From positions 28,340 through 39,077 of the forward strand of contig MU646346.1 in the NCBI GenBank assembly GCA_026770585.1: a DNA stretch of 10,738 nucleotides. Direction: 5' to 3'. The stretch is from Baffinella frigidus (taxonomy: Eukaryota > Cryptophyceae > Cryptomonadales > Baffinellaceae). This document shows positions 5,672-10,679 of this stretch, piece by piece; the first letter of the stretch is position 1; every line of letters begins with the position of its first letter. The notes under the pieces were generated by a model, which worked only from the letters and a program-made list of their open reading frames with translations, had not been told where the DNA came from and did not search any database. A program made the position numbers and the translations under genes.

Positions 5672-5882
5672 GGAGAGACCCTACATCCTACACCCTCCAC
5701 ACTACACATTGCACCCTACACCCTACACCTTACACACCACACCCTACACCCTACACCCTACACCCTACACCCTACACACTACACCCTACACTCTACACAC
5801 TACACATTACACACTACAAATTACACCCTACACCCTACACCCTACACACTACACCCTACACCCTACACCCTACACCCTACAC
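5672..5882. repeat. CCCTACA array (opposite orientation)
   Basis: About 210 bp of CCCTACA heptamers with CACTACA, CATTACA and CCTTACA variants. On the other strand the unit is TGTAGGG. With the preceding TTTAGGG block it makes a head-to-head pair around a short 40-bp core (5632-5671). The apparent Tyr/Thr/Pro-rich open frames are translation of the array. Confidence 0.9.
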
Positions 5883-5921
5883 CTGAGAACATTGCGGGAA
5901 GAAACACTCCCCTGAGACACT

Positions 5922-6334
5922 GGAGCCATTCTCGGTTGCAGGGTTGGGGTTTGGGGTTTAGGGTTTAACGGCGAGAACGTCGCAGGAGGGAGAAAAAAAA
6001 ACCTGAGCCCCTGGCGCGATTCTCCTGAGTTACTGGAGCCATTTTTGGTTGCAGGTTTAGGGCTTGGAGTTTAGGGTTTAATGGTGAGAACCTGGCGGAG
6101 GGAACGAGGCCCTGATTTATTGGAGCCATTTTCGAGTGCAGGTGGCGCTTACGGCGGCGGAGGGGGGGGCTGATCCGGGGGCGGGTCAGGGTTGAGAGTT
6201 TGGCACTGAGAAATAACATTTGGTACATTGAGAGAAAACGACCCTGGCAGGGTCGAGTTATTGGAGCCATTTTTGGTCCTGGGCGATTGGAGCCGTTTTT
6301 GGTCCTGGGTGATTGGAGCCGTTTTGGGGTGCAG
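5922..6334 (+). repeat. Repeated intron 3'-end modules (GGAGCCATT...GCAG)
   Basis: GGAGCCATT or GGAGCCGTT occurs at 5922, 6035, 6122, 6262, 6289 and 6315. After most copies comes GGTTGCAGG, GAGTGCAGG or GGGTGCAGG, which is a potential acceptor (5939, 6053, 6141, 6334). TTTAGGG stretches follow the first two, and exon-like GTGGCG follows the last two. The GGAGCCATTTTTGG motif is shared with the foldback element at 406-581, so the modules may derive from such an element. Confidence 0.75.
6142..6166 (+). pseudogene. Partial copy of exon 4 start
   Basis: After GAGTGCAG the codons VALTAAEGG parallel VAQTQAEDD at 6335. The copy then dissolves into a G run. No donor. Confidence 0.45.
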
Positions 6335-6388
6335 GTGGCGCAGACGCAGGCTGAGGATGATGGGGCGGTCGCGCACCGTCTCGTGCAG
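6335..6388 (+). CDS. Candidate exon 4 (54 nt), unknown protein
   Basis: Acceptor GGGGTGCAG|GTGGCG and donor GTGCAG|GTTGTG bracket 18 codons in phase 0, VAQTQAEDDGAVAHRLVQ. The first part is degenerately copied at 6142, and the last part plus the donor flank (CGACCGTCTCGTGCAGGTTG and GAGCCTCTC) recurs at 6531-6560. It is short and low in diagnostic residues, so support comes mainly from frame, splice borders and the pattern of duplicated edges shared with the other islands. Confidence 0.4.
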
Positions 6389-6446
6389 GTTGTGAGCCTC
6401 TCGGGTGTCCTTCTACTACTGTCACGTCCCGAAATTAGTACCGGGT

Positions 6447-6521
6447 CCCGTCATCCAACGCTCGACCCGGTAGTCAAGTGGGTGTGTCCAACACTCTGTC
6501 CCGTAGTAAAGTGAGTGTGTC
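6447..6521 (-). repeat. Left arm of an inverted tandem repeat around exon 5
   Basis: Units containing CCGTAGTAAAGTGAGTGTGT and CCGGTAGTCAAGTGGGTGTG, about 36 bp each, are the reverse complement of units at about 6775-6895. The two blocks flank a CCCCAAA array and exon 5. Confidence 0.75.
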
Positions 6522-6530
6522 TACTGTCGC

Positions 6531-6560
6531 GCGACCGTCTCGTGCAGGTTGCGAGCCTCT
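6531..6560 (+). pseudogene. Copy of exon 4 end with donor flank
   Basis: CGACCGTCTCGTGCAGGTTG followed by CGAGCCTCTCC matches 6373-6403 with few changes. A heptamer stretch follows. Confidence 0.7.
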
Positions 6561-6564
6561 CCCT

Positions 6565-6680
6565 CAACCCGAAACCTATTCCCCGAAACCCGAAACTCTA
6601 AACTCTAAACCCCAAACCCCAAACCCCAAACCCCAAACCCCAAACCCCAAACCCCAAACCCCAGACCCCAAACCCCCAAC
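6565..6680. repeat. CCCCAAA heptamer array
   Basis: CCCGAAA and CTCTAAA variants give way to eight or more uniform CCCCAAA units. The unit is homogeneous here, yet differs from the CCCTAAA or CCCTACA of neighbouring arrays. It ends six bases before the exon 5 acceptor. Confidence 0.9.
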
Positions 6681-6686
6681 GCGCAG

Positions 6687-6770
6687 GTATTCCGGCTGTA
6701 CGCGCGGCTGGCGGGGGACGACCCGCGCCCGCTCGCGGCCGTGCTCTGGAACAAGTTCGCCGGCACCGAG
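6687..6770 (+). CDS. Candidate exon 5 (84 nt), unknown protein
   Basis: Acceptor CGCGCAG|GTATTC and donor ACCGAG|GTGTGT enclose 28 codons in phase 0. It reads VFRLYARLAGDDPRPLAAVL, then WNKFAGTE. It is strongly GC-biased at third positions and rich in Arg/Leu/Ala, the most protein-like island in the centre. No other copy of this exon is visible in the window, unlike its neighbours. It is enclosed by a CCCCAAA array on the left and by inverted tandem units on both sides. Family not recognised. Confidence 0.6.
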
Positions 6771-6774
6771 GTGT

Positions 6775-6895
6775 GTTGGACACTCACACTTGTGTTGGGC
6801 ACACGCGCTTTACTACCGATAGGGTGTTGGACACACCCACTTTACTACCGGGCAGAGTGTTGTACACACTTGACTACGGGGTCTAGGGTTGAACC
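6775..6895 (+). repeat. Right arm of the inverted tandem repeat around exon 5
   Basis: Units such as GGGTGTTGGACACACCCACT, then TTACTACCGG (about 36 bp, three to four copies) mirror those at 6447-6521. The first unit starts directly at the exon 5 donor. Confidence 0.75.
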
Positions 6896-6969
6896 CACAC
6901 ACACTTTGCTGCTGCCTCTCACGGCTGCGACCTGATGCGCATTCTGCCTCTGCCTGACTTAATCCGGGG

Positions 6970-7103
6970 ACATGTTTAATTTAAAAGAAAATGGATCCCT
7001 ATTTGTGCATAGAAGTTGGACGAAGATTAATTAGGGCCCTAAGCAAATTTAATTAAGACCAGAACCCGGTTTGATAGGCCATTTTCTTTTGAATTAAACA
7101 TGT
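6970..7103. mobile_element. Foldback with 25-bp AT-rich arms
   Basis: Arms beginning ACATGTTTAATTTAAAAGAA (6970-6994 and 7079-7103) pair with one mismatch; weaker pairing continues outward (CCGGGG against CCAGGA). The 84-nt interior has TTAATTAGGGCCCTAAGC. No coding capacity; consistent with a MITE-like insertion. Confidence 0.75.
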
Positions 7104-7381
7104 TCCAGGATGGGAGTAACATTGGGCCAGAAAGCCAGAAATGTATGGGACCACAACCACCACTGCACTGCCAGGCCGGATATTTTGTAAAAGTCAATTC
7201 ACTCACAAAATCTGTCAACTTAGAAACGAGGTACCCGTCATGGGTACTTCTTTACTACACATTCGCAGGTGAGTTGACTAATACAAAAACTCCGCCCTGG
7301 CATTGCACTGGTACAAACTGGACATGCCGTGTCCCAAAGTTGACGACAGGCTTCGGGCTTAGGGTTAACACTCGAGGATGT
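7104..7381. other. Stretch with no firm feature
   Basis: One frame stays open for most of the interval, but without coding character. ATTCGCAG|GTGAGTTG at about 7264-7277 is a consensus 5' splice site without a clear exon before it. Related phrases (AAAGTCAATTC, CCAAAGTTGACGAC, TCAAAAGTCGACGAC) recur near 7190, 7335 and 8150-8190. Confidence 0.4.
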
Positions 7382-7430
7382 TAACCTAAACCCTAAACCC
7401 TAACCCCTAAACCCTAAACCCTAAACCCTA
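7382..7430. repeat. CCCTAAA array
   Basis: Six to seven CCCTAAA units preceding the first copy of the 54-bp direct repeat. Confidence 0.85.
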
Positions 7431-7483
7431 GACCTCACACCCTACAAAATACACCGTAAACCCCTAAACATAAGCTCCTGCTT
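7430..7483 (+). repeat. 54-bp direct repeat, copy 1
   Basis: AGACCTCACACCCTACAAAA, then TACACC and ending AAGCTCCTGCTT, recurs at 7879-7932 with a few changes, 449 bp away. Both copies follow a CCCTAAA array, so the array-plus-tail block, perhaps including exon 6 between, was duplicated. Confidence 0.85.
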
Positions 7484-7528
7484 AATAATCGAGAGGGGGG
7501 CGGACCAATAATCGAGAGGGGGGCGGAG
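7484..7528 (+). repeat. Two tandem 23-bp units
   Basis: AATAATCGAGAGGGGGGCGG plus ACC at 7484-7506 is repeated from 7507 to 7528. Confidence 0.9.
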
Positions 7529-7564
7529 ATGTGGCGTAGACGAGGCTGGTGTGATGATGCCACC

Positions 7565-7705
7565 CTGAATCCTAACACCCAACCCTCAACCCTAAACCCC
7601 GAACCCTATACTCCAAACCCTAAACCCCAAACCCCAAACGCTAAACCCCAAACCCTAAACCCCAAACCCCAAACCCTAAACCCTCAACCCTAAACCCTAA
7701 ACCCT
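7565..7705. repeat. CCCTAAA/CCCCAAA array
   Basis: Mixed heptamers CCCTCAA, CCCTAAA and CCCCAAA. The final CCCTAG serves as the AG in front of exon 6. Confidence 0.85.
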
Positions 7706-7707
7706 AG

Positions 7708-7770
7708 ATGGCGCGGGAGAGGTTGGTGATGCACATCCACAATCTCATGCAGTGCCGCTGCGTCTCCGAG
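7708..7770 (+). CDS. Candidate exon 6 (63 nt), unknown protein
   Basis: Non-repeat island inside heptamer arrays. Left border AACCCTAG|ATGGCG, right border TCCGAG|GTGTGC, 21 codons in phase 0: MARERLVMHIHNLMQCRC, then VSE. The start ATG is probably fortuitous, because the upstream AG would be a splice acceptor, though an alternative promoter cannot be excluded. It is the only island not beginning with GT. The donor resembles exon 5's (GAG|GTGTG). Helical, basic/hydrophobic; family not recognised. Confidence 0.5.
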
Positions 7771-7778
7771 GTGTGCAC

Positions 7779-7878
7779 CCTAAACCCTAAACCCTCAATC
7801 CTAGACCCTAAACCCTAAACCCTAAACCCTAAACCCTAGGCCCTAAACCCTAGACCCTAAACCCTAACCCTAAACCCT
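7779..7878. repeat. CCCTAAA array
   Basis: CCCTAAA units with CCCTCAA, CCCTAGA and CCCTAGG variants begin 8 nt after the exon 6 donor. Confidence 0.9.
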
Positions 7879-7932
7879 AGACCTCACACCCTACAAAATA
7901 CACCCTAAACCCCAAACCATAAGCTCCTGCTT
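7879..7932 (+). repeat. 54-bp direct repeat, copy 2
   Basis: Second copy of 7430-7483, differing by a CCG/CCC change and a small change in the CCCCTAAACATAAG/CCCCAAACCATAAG segment. Confidence 0.85.
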
Positions 7933-8060
7933 GAAAACCCTCAACCCAAACCCCTAAAACCCTAAAACCCAAACCCCAAACCCCACCCCCCACCCCCCAA
8001 ACCCCAAACCCCAAACACCAAACACCAAACACCAAACACGAAACACCAAACACCAAACGC
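7933..8060. repeat. CCCCAAA then CACCAAA heptamers
   Basis: CCCTAAAA and CCCCAAA units change within about 50 bp into six or more CACCAAA units (AAACACCAAACACCAAACAC), another locally uniform heptamer variant. Confidence 0.85.
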
Positions 8061-8081
8061 TAATGATGAGCGCACGGGCAG

Positions 8082-8116
8082 GTCACGGCTGGCAAGGCCG
8101 CCACGGAGACGGACAG
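8082..8116 (+). other. Weak exon-like island
   Basis: GGGCAG|GTCACG to GGACAG|GTGTTT encloses 35 nt reading VTAGKAATETD plus two bases. Base use resembles the exons, but the length breaks the phase-0 rule. The frame continues open to a TAA at about 8214 if the donor is ignored. Unresolved. Confidence 0.2.
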
Positions 8117-8280
8117 GTGTTTCCACGCCAGAGCCTCGGAAGGGGACGCCAAAAGTCAATTCCTCCTGAGGGCAGTGGTTTTCAAAAGTCGACGACCGCT
8201 TTCAGACGCGGTTTAAAATGATCAACCCCCACCTGCAATCTGGCGTGGTTGGGGTTTGGGGTTTATGGTTCAGGGTTAGG

Positions 8281-8330
8281 GTTGAGGACGGCATTATCGC
8301 CCCTGATCCCGAGGATAGAAACGTGTTGAG
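8281..8330 (+). other. Weak exon-like island in G-rich heptamers
   Basis: Between GGTTAG|G and a TGTGGGG array lies a non-repeat stretch reading VEDGIIAPDPEDRNVLR. It looks protein-like, and GTTTGG at 8332 could mimic a donor, but splice borders are poor. The segment at 8218-8249 (MINPHLQSGV) is in the same frame. Confidence 0.2.
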
Positions 8331-8335
8331 GGTTT

Positions 8336-8395
8336 GGGGTGTGGAGTGTGGGGTGTGGGGTGTGGGGTGTGGGGTGTGGGGTGTGGGGTTAGGGG
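8336..8395. repeat. TGTGGGG heptamer array
   Basis: Seven or so GTGTGGG units in the G-rich orientation, continuing from TTTGGGG remnants at 8250-8280. Runs of four G every 7 nt give high G-quadruplex potential. Confidence 0.9.
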
Positions 8396-8519
8396 GGGGG
8401 TGCAGTGTGAGGTTTGAGGTTAAGGGTCATGGGTCTAGGGTTTATGGATGAGACTAAGGCTAATCCCTAAGCAAAATAAACAAAAAATAAGAACAGACAG
8501 AACGACTCGGGGGACTGAC

Positions 8520-8646
8520 CGAACCCCTAAACCCTAAACCCTGAACCCTAAACCCTAAACCCTAAACCCTGAACCCTAAACCCTAAACCCTGAACCCTAA
8601 ACCCTAAACCCTAAACCCTGAACCCTAAACCCTAAACCCCTAAACC
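8520..8646. repeat. CCCTAAA/CCCTGAA array
   Basis: Groups of two or three CCCTAAA units separated by single CCCTGAA units give a higher-order pattern of about 21-28 bp. It ends in CCTAAACCAG in front of the RDVEALKELT copy. Confidence 0.9.
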
Positions 8647-8648
8647 AG

Positions 8649-8678
8649 GCGGGACGTGGAGGCGCTGAAGGAGCTGAC
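8649..8678 (+). pseudogene. Exon 7 partial copy a (RDVEALKELT)
   Basis: Follows ACCAG and reads RDVEALKELT before a TAG in the adjacent 27-bp repeat. No donor. Homologous to the start of 8975-9026. Confidence 0.6.
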
Positions 8679-8810
8679 TTAGGGCTAAACCCTGAGACAA
8701 TAGACTTAGGGCCACACCCTGAGATATTATACTTAGGGTGAAACCCTGAGATGTTAGACTCAGGGCTAAACCCTGAGACATTATACTTAGGGCTATACCC
8801 TGAGCCTTAA
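8676..8810 (+). repeat. 27-bp tandem repeat, five units
   Basis: Units start at exactly 8676, 8703, 8730, 8757 and 8784. Each contains CTTAGGG, five variable bases, CCCTGAG, then AGA.ATTA. The CTCAGGG/CCCTGAG halves form a 7-bp stem, so each unit is a small hairpin made from two opposed heptamers. Two more units lie at 8851 and 8878. Confidence 0.9.
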
Positions 8811-8823
8811 ACCTTGAAATAAG

Positions 8824-8853
8824 GCGGGACGTGGCGGCGCTGAAGGATCTGAC
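8824..8853 (+). pseudogene. Exon 7 partial copy b (RDVAALKDLT)
   Basis: Follows AATAAG and again runs into the 27-bp repeat and a stop. The order exon piece plus 27-bp repeats is the same as copy a, so the whole block was duplicated. Confidence 0.6.
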
Positions 8854-8904
8854 TTAGGGCTACACCCTGAGACAGTAGACTTAAAGCTAAACCCTGAGCC
8901 CCAA
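8851..8904 (+). repeat. 27-bp repeat, two further units
   Basis: GACTTAGGGCTACACCCTGA at 8851 and GACTTAAAGCTAAACCCTGA at 8878, the same 27-bp spacing as the upstream block. Mixed CCCCAAA/CCCTAAA heptamers follow to 8960. Confidence 0.85.
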
Positions 8905-8974
8905 ACCCCAAACCCTAAACCCCAAACCCCTAAACCCTAAACCCCTAAACCCTGAGCCGTAAACCTCAAATCAG

Positions 8975-9026
8975 GCGGGATGTGGCGGCGCTCAAAGAGC
9001 TAGCACGGCTGCTCGAGGACAAGGAG
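8975..9026 (+). CDS. Candidate exon 7 (52 nt), unknown protein
   Basis: Acceptor AAATCAG|G and donor AAGGAG|GTACCC. Read from 8976 it encodes RDVAALKELARLLEDKE, a clear amphipathic helix. This is the only one of four related copies with both a full frame and a donor: copies a and b stop early and copy d is frameshifted. The 52-nt length leaves one extra base, so it does not join the phase-0 exons cleanly with these borders; a different acceptor base or an unseen compensating exon would be needed. Confidence 0.45.
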
Positions 9027-9033
9027 GTACCCC

Positions 9034-9122
9034 TATGAACTATAACCCCTAAACCCAAACCCCCAAACCCTAGGGGTTCAGAGTTTAGGATTTAGGGTTC
9101 AGGTTTTAGGGTTTGGGGTTGA
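9034..9122. repeat. Heptamer strand switch
   Basis: CCCCTAAACCCAAACCCCC is followed directly by GGGGTTCAGAGTTTAGGATT and further TTTAGGG/TTTGGGG units, forming an inverted pair centred near 9072. Confidence 0.8.
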
Positions 9123-9125
9123 GAG

Positions 9126-9194
9126 GCGGGACCTGGCGGCGCTGAAGGAGCTCCCTTCAGCGCCGCAGGCGCGCGCCTGCTCGAGGACCAGGAG
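9126..9194 (+). pseudogene. Exon 7 copy d, broken by a palindromic insertion
   Basis: Starts RDLAALKEL after GAGAG and ends GAGGACCAGGAG|GTACCC, matching both ends of 8975-9026. It is 17 nt longer, a frameshift. The extra bases include CCTTCAGCGCCGC (9154-9166), the exact reverse complement of the exon's own GCGGCGCTGAAGG (9136-9148). This looks like a templated insertion. Confidence 0.75.
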
Positions 9195-9203
9195 GTACCC
9201 CCA

Positions 9204-9440
9204 TCAACCCGAAACCCTCAACCCTAAACCGTAAGCCCTGAACCCTGAACCCTGAACCCTGAACCCTGAACCCTGAACCCTGAACCCTGAACCCTGACCC
9301 TACACCCTACACCCTTAACCTTGAACCCTGAATTTTCAACCCTAAATCCTAAACCCCAAACCCTAAACCCCGAACCCTAGACCCCAAACCCCACACCCCA
9401 AATCCCAAACCCTAAACCTCAACCTTCAACCCTACCAACC
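9204..9440. repeat. CCCTGAA and mixed heptamer array
   Basis: About nine uniform CCCTGAA units (9235-9297) lie within CCCTAAA, CCCTACA, CCCCAAA and CCTCAAC variants. Another example of local homogenisation of one heptamer variant. Confidence 0.9.
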
Positions 9441-9593
9441 TAACAAGCCCTGCTGGACTAGGTGTCGAACCGGGCGCAACGAAAATGTCTACACAAATGC
9501 TTTACTATTCCACACGAGAATGCAAGAGGGGCCTATTTAAAACCAAGATAATTTTATACCGCACCCGGAGGCGAAAAGGGCTACGTTTCAGGA

Positions 9594-9662
9594 TGACCAT
9601 AATATGGTCATGTGAAGGGCCACGTGTTTTTGCACCTTTATGTGAAAACACGTGGCCCTTCA
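9594..9662. repeat. Two adjacent hairpins
   Basis: TGACCATAATATGGTCA (9594-9610) is a perfect odd palindrome. Directly after it, TGAAGGGCCACGTGTTTT (9613-9630) pairs perfectly with 9645-9662 around a 14-nt loop. The arms contain CACGTG-like E-box sequence, but no function is implied. Confidence 0.85.
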
Positions 9663-9804
9663 GATCCATTTCGCGAAATTGTCGAAAAAGATCCCAGATT
9701 TGAATATTTTACACGAAATAAAGATATGTACACTTACGAATTTAAAAGGACGTAGACCTGTTCGTGTCCGGGTGCGGTGTAGCATTTGTGTAGTAACTTT
9801 GATT

Positions 9805-9884
9805 GCCCTTGGAGCCACTGAAGCCCTGGTGAGGCCGGTTACGAGGTTGGAACACCTTATCCTGGTACAAAGTTTTACAACCCC
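9805..9884 (+). repeat. 80-bp exact direct repeat, copy 1
   Basis: GCCCTTGGAGCCACTGAAGC through AGTTTTACAACCCC is identical to 10222-10301. No difference was found over 80 bp, so the duplication is recent, or recently converted. The sequence itself is of unknown nature. Confidence 0.95.
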
Positions 9885-10057
9885 ACATGTAAGCAGGCCC
9901 CTCTAGCATTCTCGAGTGGTACGTGAGGCGCACGCGCATCGCAAATTTGTACACACATGCTTTACTATTACTCAAGTGTGGCTCCTCAGCTACAACTCAG
10001 TTTTAGTGTTGACTAAAAAATCTGTGGAGTTGGAGTCATTCGGCCACTTTTGGCAAA

Positions 10058-10170
10058 GTGGCGCAACTTTTGAGCTCAAAAGATCGAATCGCGCTCTACA
10101 AAGAGCTGGAGTATCAATTTGACCATCAAATCCCGAAACTTAAAAAACTATCAGGGCATATCGACAGAAG
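10058..10170 (+). other. Open segment of uncertain coding status
   Basis: One frame reads smoothly through KDRIALYKELEYQFDHQIPK and LKKLSGHID, with composition unlike the repeats around it. It may be a fragment of a coding element or exon, but it is AT-richer than the exons listed here and has no clear splice borders. A palindrome, GCCACTTT/AAAGTGGC, lies just upstream near 10042. Confidence 0.25.
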
Positions 10171-10184
10171 GGTGAGATGGAACG

Positions 10185-10222
10185 CGGGTGATACAGGCAC
10201 TCATGGACTACGTGAGCAGTGG
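10185..10222 (+). pseudogene. Partial copy of exon 8 start
   Basis: CGGGTGATACAGGCACTCAT, then GGACTACGTGAGCAGTGG, matches 10301-10338 at 36 of 38 positions, offset 116 bp. It runs into the second 80-bp repeat, so the 80-bp block separates two copies of the exon start. Confidence 0.85.
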
Positions 10223-10301
10223 CCCTTGGAGCCACTGAAGCCCTGGTGAGGCCGGTTACGAGGTTGGAACACCTTATCCTGGTACAAAGTTTTACAACCC
10301 C
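10222..10301 (+). repeat. 80-bp exact direct repeat, copy 2
   Basis: Identical to 9805-9884. It is placed between the partial exon start at 10185 and the fuller exon at 10313. Confidence 0.95.
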
Positions 10302-10312
10302 GGGTGATACAG

Positions 10313-10420
10313 GCACTGATGGACTACGTGAGCAATGGCGCGCACGCGCGGAGCAGCAAGGAGATGGAGGAGCAGCTTCAGCGCCTTCAGAACCCCGATA
10401 TGGACGTCGCTCAGACCCAG
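10313..10420 (+). CDS. Candidate exon 8 (108 nt), unknown protein
   Basis: Acceptor GATACAG|GCACTG and donor ACCCAG|GTCCTC enclose 36 codons in phase 0: ALMDYVSNGAHARSSK, EMEEQLQRLQ, then NPDMDVAQTQ. The middle is a likely short coiled or charged helix. The final 13 codons recur after the CT-rich tract at 10641-10679. The start is partly copied at 10185. Longest and clearest exon in the window; its family is not recognised. Slightly different acceptors would add the codons for VIQ upstream. Confidence 0.6.
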
Positions 10421-10637
10421 GTCCTCTCTCTCTCTCTCTCCTCTCTCTCCTCTCTCTCTCTCTCCTCTCTCTCTCCTATCTCTCTCTCTCTCGCGCTCTC
10501 TCTGTTTCTTTCTCTCACACTCTCGCCTCTCTGTTTCTTCCTCTCTCACTCTCTCGCGCTCTCTCTGTCTCTCTCTCGCGCGCTCTCTCTCTCTCTCTCT
10601 CTCTCGCTCTCTCTCTCTCTGGCTCTCTCTCTCTCTG
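10421..10637 (+). repeat. CT-rich microsatellite/polypyrimidine tract
   Basis: About 215 bp of CT repeats with CGCG and TTTCT interruptions, beginning at the exon 8 donor and ending CTCTGCAG at 10640. It would make an intron that is almost entirely polypyrimidine tract. The Arg/Glu-rich open frame on the other strand is its translation, not a gene. Confidence 0.9.
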
Positions 10638-10640
10638 CAG

Positions 10641-10679
10641 CGCCTCCAGAACCCCGATATGGACGTCGCTCAGACCCAG
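10641..10679 (+). CDS. Duplicate of exon 8 end (RLQNPDMDVAQTQ)
   Basis: Thirty-nine nucleotides after CTGCAG match 10382-10420 with one silent change (CTT to CTC), followed again by CAG|GTCCTCTCTC. Exactly 13 codons with intact acceptor and donor. It could splice in as a 13-residue tandem insert, or serve as an alternative exon end. The offset is 259 bp. Confidence 0.55.

Larger units (their letters stand above)
9481..9980. repeat. Cluster of related inverted segments
   Basis: CTACACAAATGCTTTACTAT at about 9490 recurs directly at about 9951 (GTACACACATGCTTTACTAT) and inverted at about 9778-9794 (TGTAGCATTTGTGTAG). CCACACGAGAATGCAAGAGG at 9511 is inverted near 9892-9916. The CCGCACCCGGA at 9560 is inverted at 9768. 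The region is a composite foldback, probably several nested or rearranged MITE-like copies. No transposase is visible. Confidence 0.65.

Noticed and set aside
5672-5882. CRISPR-like or phage-like repeat array
   Set aside because: Units are contiguous heptamers with no unique spacers.
5628-5915. Open frames rich in Tyr-Thr-Leu-His-Pro repeats
   Set aside because: A 7-nt repeat without stops reads open in several frames; the protein repeat is just CCCTACA translated.
7100-7384. 94-codon open frame as a gene
   Set aside because: Starts inside the right arm of a foldback, no recognisable motif, ends in heptamer remnants.
10292-10549. Arg/Glu-rich open frame on the minus strand
   Set aside because: It is the reverse translation of the CT-rich tract and overlaps the better plus-strand exon at 10313-10420.
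2777-10679. Assigning the exon set to a known helical-repeat or calcium-channel family
   Set aside because: The residues visible (leucine-rich amphipathic helices) are too generic. No signature was recognised, so a profile search of the joined exons would be needed.
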